Assembly (NCBI RefSeq): GCF_900110855.1
Contig: NZ_FOFA01000004.1
Span: forward strand, 1-64,000
From: Microlunatus flavus
GTDB taxonomy: Bacteria; Actinomycetota; Actinomycetes; Propionibacteriales; Propionibacteriaceae
Direction: 5' to 3'
Length of the DNA stretch: 64,000 bases
The notes below the pieces were generated by a model. It saw nothing but the letters and a program-made list of their open reading frames with translations. It was not told the origin of the DNA and ran no database searches. Below are positions 34,522 through 42,312 of this stretch, in pieces. Position 1 is the first letter of the stretch. Each line of letters begins with the position of its first letter. Position numbers and translations under genes: made by a program.

Positions 34522-36978
34522 TCAGCCCTGGCGATGGCCGTCCCCCTCCGTGCGGTGCTGCTCGACGGTGCTGGCCAGCTGCCGGTCGTGCCCCACGAGG
34601 CGAACCGACCCGGTCAACCGTACCGGCAGGCGGTGCGGCAGATCTCCTGCTGACGTGCCGATCTGGACCTCCACGTCGCCCGGCTCGACCCGTCGGCGCA
34701 GGTCGACGCCGGTGAAGGAGGTGAGGTCGGCGTGCAGGCCGAAGACGACCTCGGCCGACTCCCCCGGCTCCAGGTCGACGCGGGCGAAGCCGGCCAGCTG
34801 GCGCACCGGGCGGGTCACGCTGCCGACCCGGTCGTGAAGGTAGAGCTGGACGACCTCGGTGCCGCGGCGCGCGCCGGTGTTGCGCACCCGCACCGACGCG
34901 CTGAACGCGCCGTCGGTCGGCACCTCGGCGCTGCTGAGGCGGGCGTCCTCGAGCGCGAACGTGGTGTACGACCGCCCGTGGCCGAAGGGGAAGAGCGGGG
35001 TCGGGTCGAGGTTGCTGGCCCCGACGTCCGCGACCCCCAGCACGGGCTGCAGGTAGGTGCCCGGCTGGCCGCCGGGGTCGCGCGGGACCTGGACCGGCAG
35101 CCGCCCGCTCGGGACGACCCGGCCGGACAGGACGCCCGCGACGGCGGCCCCGCCCTCCTCGCCGGGCATGAACGCCTGGACCAGCGCGGCGGCCCGGTCC
35201 GCGTACGCGCCGAGCGCGTACGGCCGGCCCGAGACGACGACGACCACGACGGGCGTGCCGGTCGCCAGCAGGGCCTCGAGCAGCTCGCCCTGCAGACCGG
35301 GCAGCCGCAGGTCCGGGGCGTCGCAGCCCTCGCCGGAGGTCCCGCGCCCGAAGAGCCCGGCGAGGTCGCCGACGAGGGCGACGCAGACGTCGGCCTCCCG
35401 GGCCGCCGCCACGGCCGCCTCGAAGCCGGAGCGGTCGTCGCCCAGCACCTCGCAACCGAGGGCGTGGGTGACCTCGACGTCGCCCAGCTCCGCGCGCAGC
35501 GCCTCGAGGGCGGTGGGGACGGCGACGCCGGTGCCCAGGTCGAGCCCGGGGTACTGCGGCAGGACGTGGTTGGGGAAGGAGTAGCAGCCCATCAGGGTCC
35601 GGGCGTCGTCGGCGCAGGGACCCACCACGGCCAGCCGCCGCAGGGCGGGGCGCCCGTCGCCGAGCAGCGGCAGGGCCGTCCCGGCGTCGAGCAGCACGAC
35701 CGACTCCTCGGCCAGCCGGCGGGCGATGGCGCGGTTCGCCGCGCTGTCGAGGTCGTAGCCGGCCGCCCGCTCCACCGCACCCTCCGGCGTCCAGCCCTCG
35801 TCGAGCAGGCCCATCGCGACCTTCTGCGCCAGCACGCGGCGCACCGCGGTGTCCACGAGGGCCTCGTCGAGCTCGCCGCGCCGGACACGGTCGACGAGGT
35901 GCTGACCGAAGCCGGCGGTGTCGGGCAGCTCGACGTCGATGCCGGCCTCGAGCGCGAGCACGCCGGCCTCCTCGGCGTCGACCGCCACCCGGTGGGCGGT
36001 GGCGAGGAAGGGGACGGCCCAGTAGTCGGAGACGACCGTGCCGTCGAAGCCCCACTCGCCCCGCAGCAGGTCGGTGAGCAGCCAGCGGTCCATCGCGGCC
36101 GGGACGCCGTCGACGTCGCTGTAGGAGTTCATGACCGACGCGGCCCCCGCGCGCAGGGCCGCCTCGAAGGGCGGCAGCACGACGTCGGCCAGCTCGCGGC
36201 GCCCCATCGGCACCGGCCCGTGGTTGCGGGCGCCCCGCGAGGCGGAGTAGCCCGCGAAGTGCTTCAGCGTGGCGACCACCCCCGCGCCCTGCAGACCCCG
36301 CACGTACGCGCTGCCGAGGAGGGCGACCAGGTACGGGTCCTCCCCCAGCGTCTCCTCGACCCGGCCCCACCGGTAGTCGCGCACGACGTCGAGCACCGGC
36401 GACAGCCCGTGGTGCACGCCGAGCGCCGCCATGTCGGTGCCGATGGCGTCGGCCATCTCCTGCACCAGGTCGGGGTCGAAGGTGGCGCCCCAGGCGAGCG
36501 CCGAGGGGTAGACGGTGGCCCCGAGGGCGGTGAAGCCGGTCAGGCACTCCTCGTGCACCACCGCGGGGATGCCGAGGCGGGACCGCTCCAGGACGACGCG
36601 CTGCTGCTGCACGAGGTCGCGGGCGCCCTCCTCCGGCGTGACCGGTGCGCTGCCGTAGATCCGGGTGAGGTGCCCCAGTCCGTGCCGCGCGGCGTCGGCG
36701 AGCGAGGGACCCGTGGAGAAGGTGTCCTGCATCGGCGCGACGTTCTGCGAGGGGTCGCCCGGGGACGCGTCGCCGACGGCCTCGGGCTCGAGGCCGAGCT
36801 CGCCGTCCGGCTCCTCCTGCGCCTCGCGGCCGAGCCAGCGGCTGCCCAGCTGGCCGACCTTCTCCTCCAGCGTGAGGGCCGCGAGCAGCGCCTCGACCCG
36901 CTCCGCCGCGGCGAGGCCCGGGTCGCGCCAGCGCGCGCCCTCCGCCAGCGGGGCCGTGATCGTGCTGGACTGCGTCAT
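34522..36978 (-). CDS. GH3 beta-xylosidase/beta-glucosidase (BxlA-like)
   Basis: The 818-residue cytoplasmic enzyme (no signal) has the full GH3 layout. The TIM-barrel domain has GHLTRIYG, IPAVVHEECLTGF, SPVLDVVRDYRWGRVEETLGEDPYL, and VVATLKHFAGYSASRGARNHGP. TVVSDYWAV carries the nucleophile Asp. An alpha/beta sandwich domain (ESVVLLDAGTALPLLG, GDLAGLFGRGTSGEGCD) follows, and a fibronectin III-like C-terminal domain (RNTGARRGTEVVQLYLHD). The SDYWAV nucleophile context and the xylA/GH120 neighbours favour action on xylo-oligosaccharides, but beta-glucosidase activity is not excluded. ATG 36978 has AGGAG upstream. Confidence 0.92.
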   Translation of the reverse strand: MTQSSTITAPLAEGARWRDPGLAAAERVEALLAALTLEEKVGQLGSRWLGREAQEEPDGELGLEPEAVGDASPGDPSQNVAPMQDTFSTGPSLADAARHGLGHLTRIYGSAPVTPEEGARDLVQQQRVVLERSRLGIPAVVHEECLTGFTALGATVYPSALAWGATFDPDLVQEMADAIGTDMAALGVHHGLSPVLDVVRDYRWGRVEETLGEDPYLVALLGSAYVRGLQGAGVVATLKHFAGYSASRGARNHGPVPMGRRELADVVLPPFEAALRAGAASVMNSYSDVDGVPAAMDRWLLTDLLRGEWGFDGTVVSDYWAVPFLATAHRVAVDAEEAGVLALEAGIDVELPDTAGFGQHLVDRVRRGELDEALVDTAVRRVLAQKVAMGLLDEGWTPEGAVERAAGYDLDSAANRAIARRLAEESVVLLDAGTALPLLGDGRPALRRLAVVGPCADDARTLMGCYSFPNHVLPQYPGLDLGTGVAVPTALEALRAELGDVEVTHALGCEVLGDDRSGFEAAVAAAREADVCVALVGDLAGLFGRGTSGEGCDAPDLRLPGLQGELLEALLATGTPVVVVVVSGRPYALGAYADRAAALVQAFMPGEEGGAAVAGVLSGRVVPSGRLPVQVPRDPGGQPGTYLQPVLGVADVGASNLDPTPLFPFGHGRSYTTFALEDARLSSAEVPTDGAFSASVRVRNTGARRGTEVVQLYLHDRVGSVTRPVRQLAGFARVDLEPGESAEVVFGLHADLTSFTGVDLRRRVEPGDVEVQIGTSAGDLPHRLPVRLTGSVRLVGHDRQLASTVEQHRTEGDGHRQG

Positions 36979-37000
36979 CGCTTCTCCTCGGGTCACGGTC

Positions 37001-37023
37001 AGGTCCTCGAAACTTTCGGACCT
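37001..37023. promoter_or_regulatory. Nested palindrome, candidate LacI-family operator of the GH3-lacI arm
   Basis: Outer arms AGGTCC (37001-37006) and GGACCT (37018-37023) enclose CGAAACTTTCG (37008-37018), itself a perfect palindrome around a central C. CGAAA-N-TTTCG sites are described upstream of xylan and xyloside genes in streptomycetes. It lies 22 bp before the GH3 ATG, just downstream of the predicted transcription start. Confidence 0.6.
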
Positions 37024-37041
37024 TTGCGCGGGTTCGTCCTG

Positions 37042-37071
37042 ACAATAGCCTGAGACCCAGGACGCGGTCAC
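37042..37071 (-). promoter_or_regulatory. Probable promoter of GH3-lacI
   Basis: On the minus strand, GTGACC (-35, 37071-37066) and TATTGT (-10, 37047-37042) are 18 nt apart. The start would be near 37035, placing the palindrome at about +12 to +34, a blocking position for a repressor. The -35 is weak. Confidence 0.4.
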
Positions 37072-37140
37072 GCCCTGTTCCCGGCGCGTCTTGTCGCTCC
37101 CACCAGGCAGATCGAGGCGCAACTGTGACCCGCGTCAACC

Positions 37141-37169
37141 TTGACAGCGCTTAGACTCCGACCTACGTT
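37141..37169 (+). promoter_or_regulatory. Promoter of the binding-protein/permease/xylA arm
   Basis: A consensus -35 TTGACA (37141-37146) and TACGTT (37164-37169) are separated by exactly 17 nt. TTGACAGCGCTTAG around the -35 also resembles a LacI-type semi-palindrome centred on AGCGCT. Predicted start near 37176, 93 nt before the binding-protein GTG. Confidence 0.65.
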
Positions 37170-37208
37170 GCCTTTCGCAGGCTACGAAAAGCCTGCGAAA
37201 GAACAACG
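37166..37208 (+). promoter_or_regulatory. Long hairpin at the 5' end of the sugar-uptake transcript
   Basis: CTTTCGCAGGC (37172-37182) and GCCTGCGAAAG (37191-37201) form an 11-bp perfect stem around TACGAAAA. CGTTG (37166-37170) and CAACG (37204-37208) extend it. It begins at or beside the predicted transcription start. It could be an operator (it also holds CTTTCG and CGAAAG half-sites) or an RNA structure stabilising the message. Confidence 0.55.
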
Positions 37209-37268
37209 ACGCCAGCAACCGACTCACGTCCACGCAGCGGCGCAGCCGCTCGTAGCAGGGAGATCAAC

Positions 37269-38630
37269 GTGGATCCCAGAACGACTCGTCGCGGCTTTCT
37301 CGGCCTCGGCCTCAGCGCCGCGGCGGCCGGAACCCTCGCCGCCTGCGGCGGCAGCGCCCCCACCCAGACCGGCGCCGGCGGCAGCGGTGCCGGCGGCGGC
37401 ACCGGTGGTGGCGGCGACGGCAAGAACGCCACCCACTGGTTCCTCACCGGCCAGCCCGGCCAGGGGATCCGTGAGAACACGGTCAAGCGCTTCAACGACG
37501 CCAACCCGAACACCAAGATCGACTACACCGAGTTCCAGAACGACGCGTACAAGACCAAGATCGCGACCGCGATCGGCGCGGGCCAGGGCCCGACGATCAT
37601 CTGGGGCTGGGGCGGCGGCACGCTGCGTGGCTACGCGGAGAACAACGAGGTCGAGGACCTGACCTCGTGGTTCGGCGAGAACGCCGCGGTCAAGGACCGG
37701 CTCTTCCCGTCCGCGTTCGCCGCCGGCTCGGTCGGCGACAAGATCTACGCGATGCCGGCCGAGACCGTCGCGCCGATCGTCATGTACTACAACAAGACGC
37801 TCTTCGACAAGGTCGGGGCGCAGCCGCCGGCCACCTGGACCGACGTGATGAACCTCGTCGACAAGTTCAACGGCGCGGGCATCGCCCCGTTCTCGCTGGG
37901 CGGCCAGTCGCGCTGGACCAACATGATGTGGCTCGAGTTCCTGCTCGACCGCATCGGCGGTCCCGAGGTCTTCGAGAACGCCTTCAACGGCAAGCAGGAC
38001 GCCTGGTCCGACCCGGCCGTCACCGACATGCTGACCAAGGTCCAGGACCTGGTGAAGGCGCAGGGCTTCATCAAGGGCTTCTCCTCGATCACCGCCGACT
38101 CCAACGCCGACCTCGCGCTGCTCTACACCGGCAAGACCGCGATGATGCTCCACGGCGCGTGGACCTACGGGACGATGAAGAAGGACGGCGGCGACTTCGT
38201 CTCCGGCGGCCACCTCGGCTTCATGAACTTCCCGACCGTCGAGGGCGGCAAGGGCGACCCGAGCGACACCGTCGGCAACCCGGGCCAGTACCTGTCCATC
38301 TCCTCCAAGGCCACCGACGAGCAGAAGGAGACCGCGAAGAAGTTCTTCGCGACCGCCGTCCTCGCCGACGCCGAGGTGCAGGAGTGGGTCGACAACGGCA
38401 ACGTGCCGATCGTCAAGGGTGCGGACTCGAAGTTCACCGGGGGCGACTCGGAGTTCCTCAAGTTCATCTACAACACCGCGAGCAACGCCAAGGTGTTCGC
38501 CCAGTCGTGGGACCAGGCGCTGTCGCCGTCGGCCGCCGAGACCCTGCTGGACAACATCGCCAAGCTCTTCCAGCTCTCGATCACCCCTGAGCAGTGGGTG
38601 GAGAGCATGAACAAGGCAACTAACAAGTGA
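37269..38630 (+). CDS. Extracellular sugar-binding lipoprotein of an ABC transporter (BxlE-like)
   Basis: The 453-residue solute-binding protein has the N-terminus TTRRGFLGLGLSAAAAGTLAAC, containing a twin-arginine motif and a lipobox (LAAC) with Cys at about residue 25. It is therefore a Tat-exported lipoprotein. A Gly-rich linker follows, then the CUT1-type binding fold (RFNDANPNTKIDYTEF, GPTIIWGWGGG, YYNKTLFDKVGAQPPATWTD, MMLHGAWTYGTMKKDGGDF). The downstream xylose isomerase and GH120 enzyme indicate xylobiose or other xylo-oligosaccharides as ligand. The start is GTG 37269, and translation is coupled to the permease by a 4-nt overlap. Confidence 0.92.
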   Translation: MDPRTTRRGFLGLGLSAAAAGTLAACGGSAPTQTGAGGSGAGGGTGGGGDGKNATHWFLTGQPGQGIRENTVKRFNDANPNTKIDYTEFQNDAYKTKIATAIGAGQGPTIIWGWGGGTLRGYAENNEVEDLTSWFGENAAVKDRLFPSAFAAGSVGDKIYAMPAETVAPIVMYYNKTLFDKVGAQPPATWTDVMNLVDKFNGAGIAPFSLGGQSRWTNMMWLEFLLDRIGGPEVFENAFNGKQDAWSDPAVTDMLTKVQDLVKAQGFIKGFSSITADSNADLALLYTGKTAMMLHGAWTYGTMKKDGGDFVSGGHLGFMNFPTVEGGKGDPSDTVGNPGQYLSISSKATDEQKETAKKFFATAVLADAEVQEWVDNGNVPIVKGADSKFTGGDSEFLKFIYNTASNAKVFAQSWDQALSPSAAETLLDNIAKLFQLSITPEQWVESMNKATNK

Positions 38631-39562
38631 CGGCCCTCGCCGCACCGGCCGTGACGGCAGCAGCGCCGTCACGGTCGGGCGGCGGGAGCAGCGGCATCAA
38701 GGGTGCGAACCTCACCTGGATGGCGCTGCCCGCGTTCGCGTTCTTCCTGCTCTTCGGCATCGTCCCGCTGCTGGGCGTGCTGGCGCTGTCCTTCACGACC
38801 TGGGACGGCATCGGGCCGATCACCTTCAGCGGCGCCACGAGCTGGCGGACGATCCTGACCGACCCGAACCTGCCGCACACCGTCTGGGTGACCTTCCTCG
38901 TGATGGCGCTCAGCTGGATCGTGCAGACGCCGATGAGCATCCTGCTGGGCACGTTCCTGGCGGGCTCGCAGCGCTACCGGGCCGTGCTGGCGGTGCTCTA
39001 CTTCGTGCCGCTGCTGCTCAGCTCGGCCGCCATCGCCATCACCTTCAAGGCGCTCGTCGACCCGAACTTCGGGATGGGCGCCGGGCTGCACATCGACGCG
39101 CTGTCGCAGGACTGGCTCGGGCGCCCGGTGCTGGCCATGGCCACGCTGATCTTCGTCGTGTCCTGGCAGTACATCCCGTTCCACTCGCTCATCTACCAAG
39201 GCGGCGTGCGCCAGATCCCGGCGTCGCTGTACGAGGCGGCGCTGATCGACGGGGCGGGCCGGGTGAAGCAGTTCTTCAACATCACCCTGCCGCAGCTGAA
39301 GTACACGATCATCACGTCCTCGACGCTGATGGTCGTCGGGTCGCTGACCTTCTTCGACCTGATCTTCGTGCTGACCGCCGGCGGTCCCGGCGACACCACC
39401 CAGGTGCTAGCGCTGAGCATGTACAAGACCGGCTTCCAGGCCCACCTGATGGGGCCGGCCTCCGCGATCGCCGTGATCCTCGTGGTCGTCGGGCTCGTGC
39501 TCGCCCTGCTGCTGCGCCGCCTCGGCGGTCGTGGCGACGAGAGCCAGCTGGAAGGAGCCTGA
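38627..39562 (+). CDS. Sugar ABC transporter permease (MalF type)
   Basis: The 311-residue integral membrane protein has six transmembrane helices after a cytoplasmic N-terminus. The family ATPase-contact loop is visible as YEAALIDGAGRVKQFFNITLPQLKY (EAA-x3-G-x9-I-x-LP). The GTG start overlaps the binding-protein stop by 4 nt (GTGA), giving coupled translation. It pairs with the next permease. No ATP-binding subunit is present, so a shared MsiK-like ATPase elsewhere in the genome is expected, as in streptomycetes. Confidence 0.93.
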   Translation: MTALAAPAVTAAAPSRSGGGSSGIKGANLTWMALPAFAFFLLFGIVPLLGVLALSFTTWDGIGPITFSGATSWRTILTDPNLPHTVWVTFLVMALSWIVQTPMSILLGTFLAGSQRYRAVLAVLYFVPLLLSSAAIAITFKALVDPNFGMGAGLHIDALSQDWLGRPVLAMATLIFVVSWQYIPFHSLIYQGGVRQIPASLYEAALIDGAGRVKQFFNITLPQLKYTIITSSTLMVVGSLTFFDLIFVLTAGGPGDTTQVLALSMYKTGFQAHLMGPASAIAVILVVVGLVLALLLRRLGGRGDESQLEGA

Positions 39563-39563
39563 G

Positions 39564-40472
39564 ATGGCGACGATCACCTCCGACAAGGTCCAGACCCGCA
39601 CGAGGAAGAGCGGCGGGCGCAGCGCGCCCGAGCGGGGCGCCACCCTGCGCGGCACGAGCCGGCCCAACTGGCTCGGCGGGCTGCTCAGCTTCGTGTGGCT
39701 CGCGATCGTGATCATCCCGATCTACTGGATCGTGGTCACGAGCTTCAAGAGCCAGAGCGTGTACTTCCTGGCCAACCCGCTCGCCCCGCCCACGGCCCCG
39801 ACGCTGGAGAACTACCAGCTGGTCATCGAGAACGACTTCATCCGCTACTTCTTCAACAGCGTCATCGTCGCGGTGGGTTCGGTCGTCCCGGCGGTCCTGC
39901 TGAGCTTCCTCGCCTCGTACGCGATCATCCGCAACGCGCACCGGCGAGGGCTGCGGTTCATGAACTCGATGTTCCTGCTGGGGCTGGCGATCCCGCTGCA
40001 GGCGACGATCATCCCCGTCTACCTGCTGATCATCAAGCTCGGGCTCTACAACACGCTGGCGGCGATCATCCTGCCGTCGATCGCGTTCGCGATCCCGCTG
40101 TCGGTGCTCGTGCTGAGCAACTTCATCCGCGACGTCCCGAAGGAGCTCTTCGAGTCGATGCGGACCGACGGCGCGAGCGAGTGGGGCACGCTGTGGCACC
40201 TGGCTTTCCCGCTCACCCGGCCGGCGCTGGTCACCGTGACCATCTACAACGCGCTGGCGGTGTGGAACGGCTTCCTGCTGCCGCTGATCCTGACCCAGGA
40301 CCCCGACAAGCGCCTGCTCCCGCTGGCGCTGTGGACCTTCCAGGGCCAGTACGGCGTCAACGTCCCGGCGATCCTCGCGTCGGTGATGCTGACGACCCTG
40401 CCGATCCTCGTGCTCTACGTGGTCGGCCGGCGCCAGCTCCTCAGCGGCCTCACCGCCGGGTTCAGCAAGTAG
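39564..40472 (+). CDS. Sugar ABC transporter permease (MalG type)
   Basis: The 302-residue membrane protein has six predicted helices and the coupling loop KELFESMRTDGASEWGTLWHLAFPLTRPALV (EAA motif with S for the second A). ATG 39564 lies 2 nt after the previous stop with GGAAGG upstream. It forms the channel with the MalF-type permease. The operon then has a 234-bp gap before xylA with an inverted repeat (40565-40609). Confidence 0.93.
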   Translation: MATITSDKVQTRTRKSGGRSAPERGATLRGTSRPNWLGGLLSFVWLAIVIIPIYWIVVTSFKSQSVYFLANPLAPPTAPTLENYQLVIENDFIRYFFNSVIVAVGSVVPAVLLSFLASYAIIRNAHRRGLRFMNSMFLLGLAIPLQATIIPVYLLIIKLGLYNTLAAIILPSIAFAIPLSVLVLSNFIRDVPKELFESMRTDGASEWGTLWHLAFPLTRPALVTVTIYNALAVWNGFLLPLILTQDPDKRLLPLALWTFQGQYGVNVPAILASVMLTTLPILVLYVVGRRQLLSGLTAGFSK

Positions 40473-40564
40473 GCCCGGCCCTGAGCTGAGCCGAGCCGGA
40501 CCTCCGTGCCCCTGAGCCGTCGGGGGGCACGACCACCCACCTCCCTCGGACCCACCCCACGTGT

Positions 40565-40609
40565 CCCGAGCCGGACGCGGCGGCGACCCCGCCCCGCGAC
40601 CGGCTCGGG
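40565..40609 (+). other. Inverted repeat in the permease-xylA gap
   Basis: CCCGAGCCGG (40565-40574) and CCGGCTCGGG (40600-40609) are perfect 10-bp arms around a 25-nt loop. It may be a partial terminator that lowers readthrough to xylA, or a message-stabilising stem. No promoter was recognised after it. Confidence 0.35.
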
Positions 40610-40706
40610 GCCCGTGGTGGGCTGAGGGACGAGCCGCGCCGGGACCCTGCCCGACCCGCGCGCCCCGGGGCAGCACCACCCCGGGACCACCCACAGAAGG
40701 AGAACC

Positions 40707-41924
40707 ATGACCGCACCAGCAGCGACCGAGCTGGACCGCACCCCGAAGCCCGAGGACAAGTTCAGCTTCGGCCTGTGGACCGTGGGCTGGCAGGCCCGCG
40801 ACCTCTTCGGCGAGGCGACGCGGCCGGTGCTCGCCGGTCCCGAGGCGGTCCACGAGCTGGCGAAGATCGGCGCGTACGGCATCACGTTCCACGACGACGA
40901 CCTCGTCCCGCCGGGCAGCAGCGCCGCCGAGCGCGACAAGATCATCGCCGACTTCAAGCAGGCTCTGTCCGACACCGGCCTCGTCGTGCCGATGGTCACC
41001 ACGAACCTCTTCAGCGACCCGGTCTTCAAGGACGGCGGCTTCACCAGCAACGACCGCTCCGTGCGCCGCTACGCGCTGCGCAAGGTCATGCGGAACATGG
41101 ACCTGGCCGCCGAGCTCGGCGCCCAGACCTACGTCTTCTGGGGCGGCCGCGAGGGTTCCGAGGTCGACTTCGCCAAGGACATCCAGGCCGCCCTCGACCG
41201 CTACCGCGAGGGCATCGACATGCTCGCGCAGTACTCGATCGACAAGGGCTACGGCCTGCGCTTCGCCATCGAGCCCAAGCCGAACGAGCCCCGCGGCGAC
41301 ATCCTGCTCCCCTCGATCGGGCACGCGCTGGCCTTCATCAGCCAGCTCGAGCACCACGAGATGGTCGGCATCAACCCCGAGACCGGCCACGAGCAGATGG
41401 CCTCGCTCAACTACACGCACGGCATCGCGCAGGCGCTGTGGCAGGGCAAGCTCTTCCACATCGACCTCAACGGCCAGAAGGGCCCGCGCTACGACCAGGA
41501 CCTGGTCTTCGGCTACGGCGACCTGCTGCAGGCCTTCTCCACCGTCGACCTGCTCGAGTGCGGCGCACCGGGCGGCGGGCCCACGTACGACGGGCCCCGT
41601 CACTTCGACTACAAGCCGCTGCGCACCGAGAGCATGGAGGGCGTCTGGGAGTCGGCGCGCGCCAACATGGAGCTCTACATCCGGCTGCGTGAGAAGGCCC
41701 GTGGCTTCCGTGCCGACCCGGAGGTCCAGGAGGCCCTCGAGGCGGCCCGTGTGGCCGAGCTCTCCCAGCCGACGCTGAACGAGGGCGAGTCCTACGACGA
41801 CCTGCTCGACGACGCGTCGTCGTACGAGTCGTTCGACATCGACCGCGCGCGTGAGCAGGGCTACGGCTACGCCCGCCTGCAGCGCCTCGCGATCGAGCAC
41901 CTGCTGGGCACCCGGGGCGCCTGA
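40707..41924 (+). CDS. xylA: Xylose isomerase
   Basis: The 405-residue TIM-barrel enzyme converts D-xylose to D-xylulose. Group I (actinobacterial) features are intact: FHDDD with catalytic His62, the metal-site motifs [30 protein letters not shown], and [13 protein letters not shown]. The length is close to 388-394 plus a short N-terminal extension. The start is ATG with an AGAAGGAGAA ribosome binding site. It ends at a strong hairpin (41939-41984). No xylulokinase follows, which is unusual for a xyl operon. Confidence 0.97.
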   Translation: MTAPAATELDRTPKPEDKFSFGLWTVGWQARDLFGEATRPVLAGPEAVHELAKIGAYGITFHDDDLVPPGSSAAERDKIIADFKQALSDTGLVVPMVTTNLFSDPVFKDGGFTSNDRSVRRYALRKVMRNMDLAAELGAQTYVFWGGREGSEVDFAKDIQAALDRYREGIDMLAQYSIDKGYGLRFAIEPKPNEPRGDILLPSIGHALAFISQLEHHEMVGINPETGHEQMASLNYTHGIAQALWQGKLFHIDLNGQKGPRYDQDLVFGYGDLLQAFSTVDLLECGAPGGGPTYDGPRHFDYKPLRTESMEGVWESARANMELYIRLREKARGFRADPEVQEALEAARVAELSQPTLNEGESYDDLLDDASSYESFDIDRAREQGYGYARLQRLAIEHLLGTRGA

Positions 41925-41938
41925 CCGCTCCCGCACGT

Positions 41939-41984
41939 CCGTCGCCGCGGTCGACCCTGTCCGGAGGGTCGCCCGCGGCGACGG
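41939..41984 (+). terminator. Terminator of the xylose operon
   Basis: A 20-bp stem with one mismatch and a 6-nt loop (GTCCGG) starts 14 nt after the xylA stop: arms 41939-41958 (beginning CCGTCGCCGCGG) and 41965-41984. No U-tract. It is the strongest hairpin in the window. Confidence 0.8.
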
Positions 41985-42001
41985 TCACGTCAGCCCCAGC
42001 T

Positions 42002-42260
42002 GCCTGAGCTGGACGAACGCTCCCCGAGAGGCGAACGCTCCCTGAGCCTGCCGAACACTCCGCTGAGCCAGGCAAACGCTCCCTGAGCCTGTCGAAGGGC
42101 CTCGAAGAGGTCGGCGTGGACCTGGGGCGAGCAGGAGCCAACCCCTCCGGGGCCCTTCGACAAGCTCAGGGGGCGTTCCCCCCTCCGGGGCCCTTCGACA
42201 AGCTCAGGGGGCGTTCCCCCCTTCCGGAGCCCTTCGACCAGCTCAGGGGGCGTTCCCCTC
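42002..42260. repeat. REP-like repeat cluster (inverted and tandem units)
   Basis: The right part holds three near-identical tandem units of 38-39 bp with core CCCTTCGACAAGCTCAGGGG beginning at 42153, 42191 and 42230 (the third with one change, CCAG for CAAG). The left part (42002-42102) holds degenerate units in the opposite direction, such as CCCTGAGCCTGTCGAAGGG. This head-to-head design is that of REP/BIME elements. The TTCGACAAGCTCAGG motif is familiar from many high-GC genomes. Units are contiguous, without CRISPR-like spacers. Confidence 0.75.
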
Positions 42261-42312
42261 CCCCACCTCCACGCATCCCCCACCCGTCCCCACAGATCGA
42301 GGCACCTGAACC

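Noticed and set aside
34271-37138. A 955-codon alternative frame over the GH3 gene
   Set aside because: The other frame on this strand gives an unambiguous GH3 enzyme; this one is Arg/Gly-rich and lacks any motif.
39312-41936. An 874-codon open frame on the minus strand opposite the permease and xylA genes
   Set aside because: It is antisense to well-identified genes, has low-complexity Arg/Val/Asp composition and no domain. It is a by-product of GC-rich third positions.
42145-42260. Three regular 38-39-bp repeats, considered as a CRISPR array
   Set aside because: Units are contiguous with no unique spacers, inverted copies lie alongside, and no cas gene is near. REP-like is a better fit.
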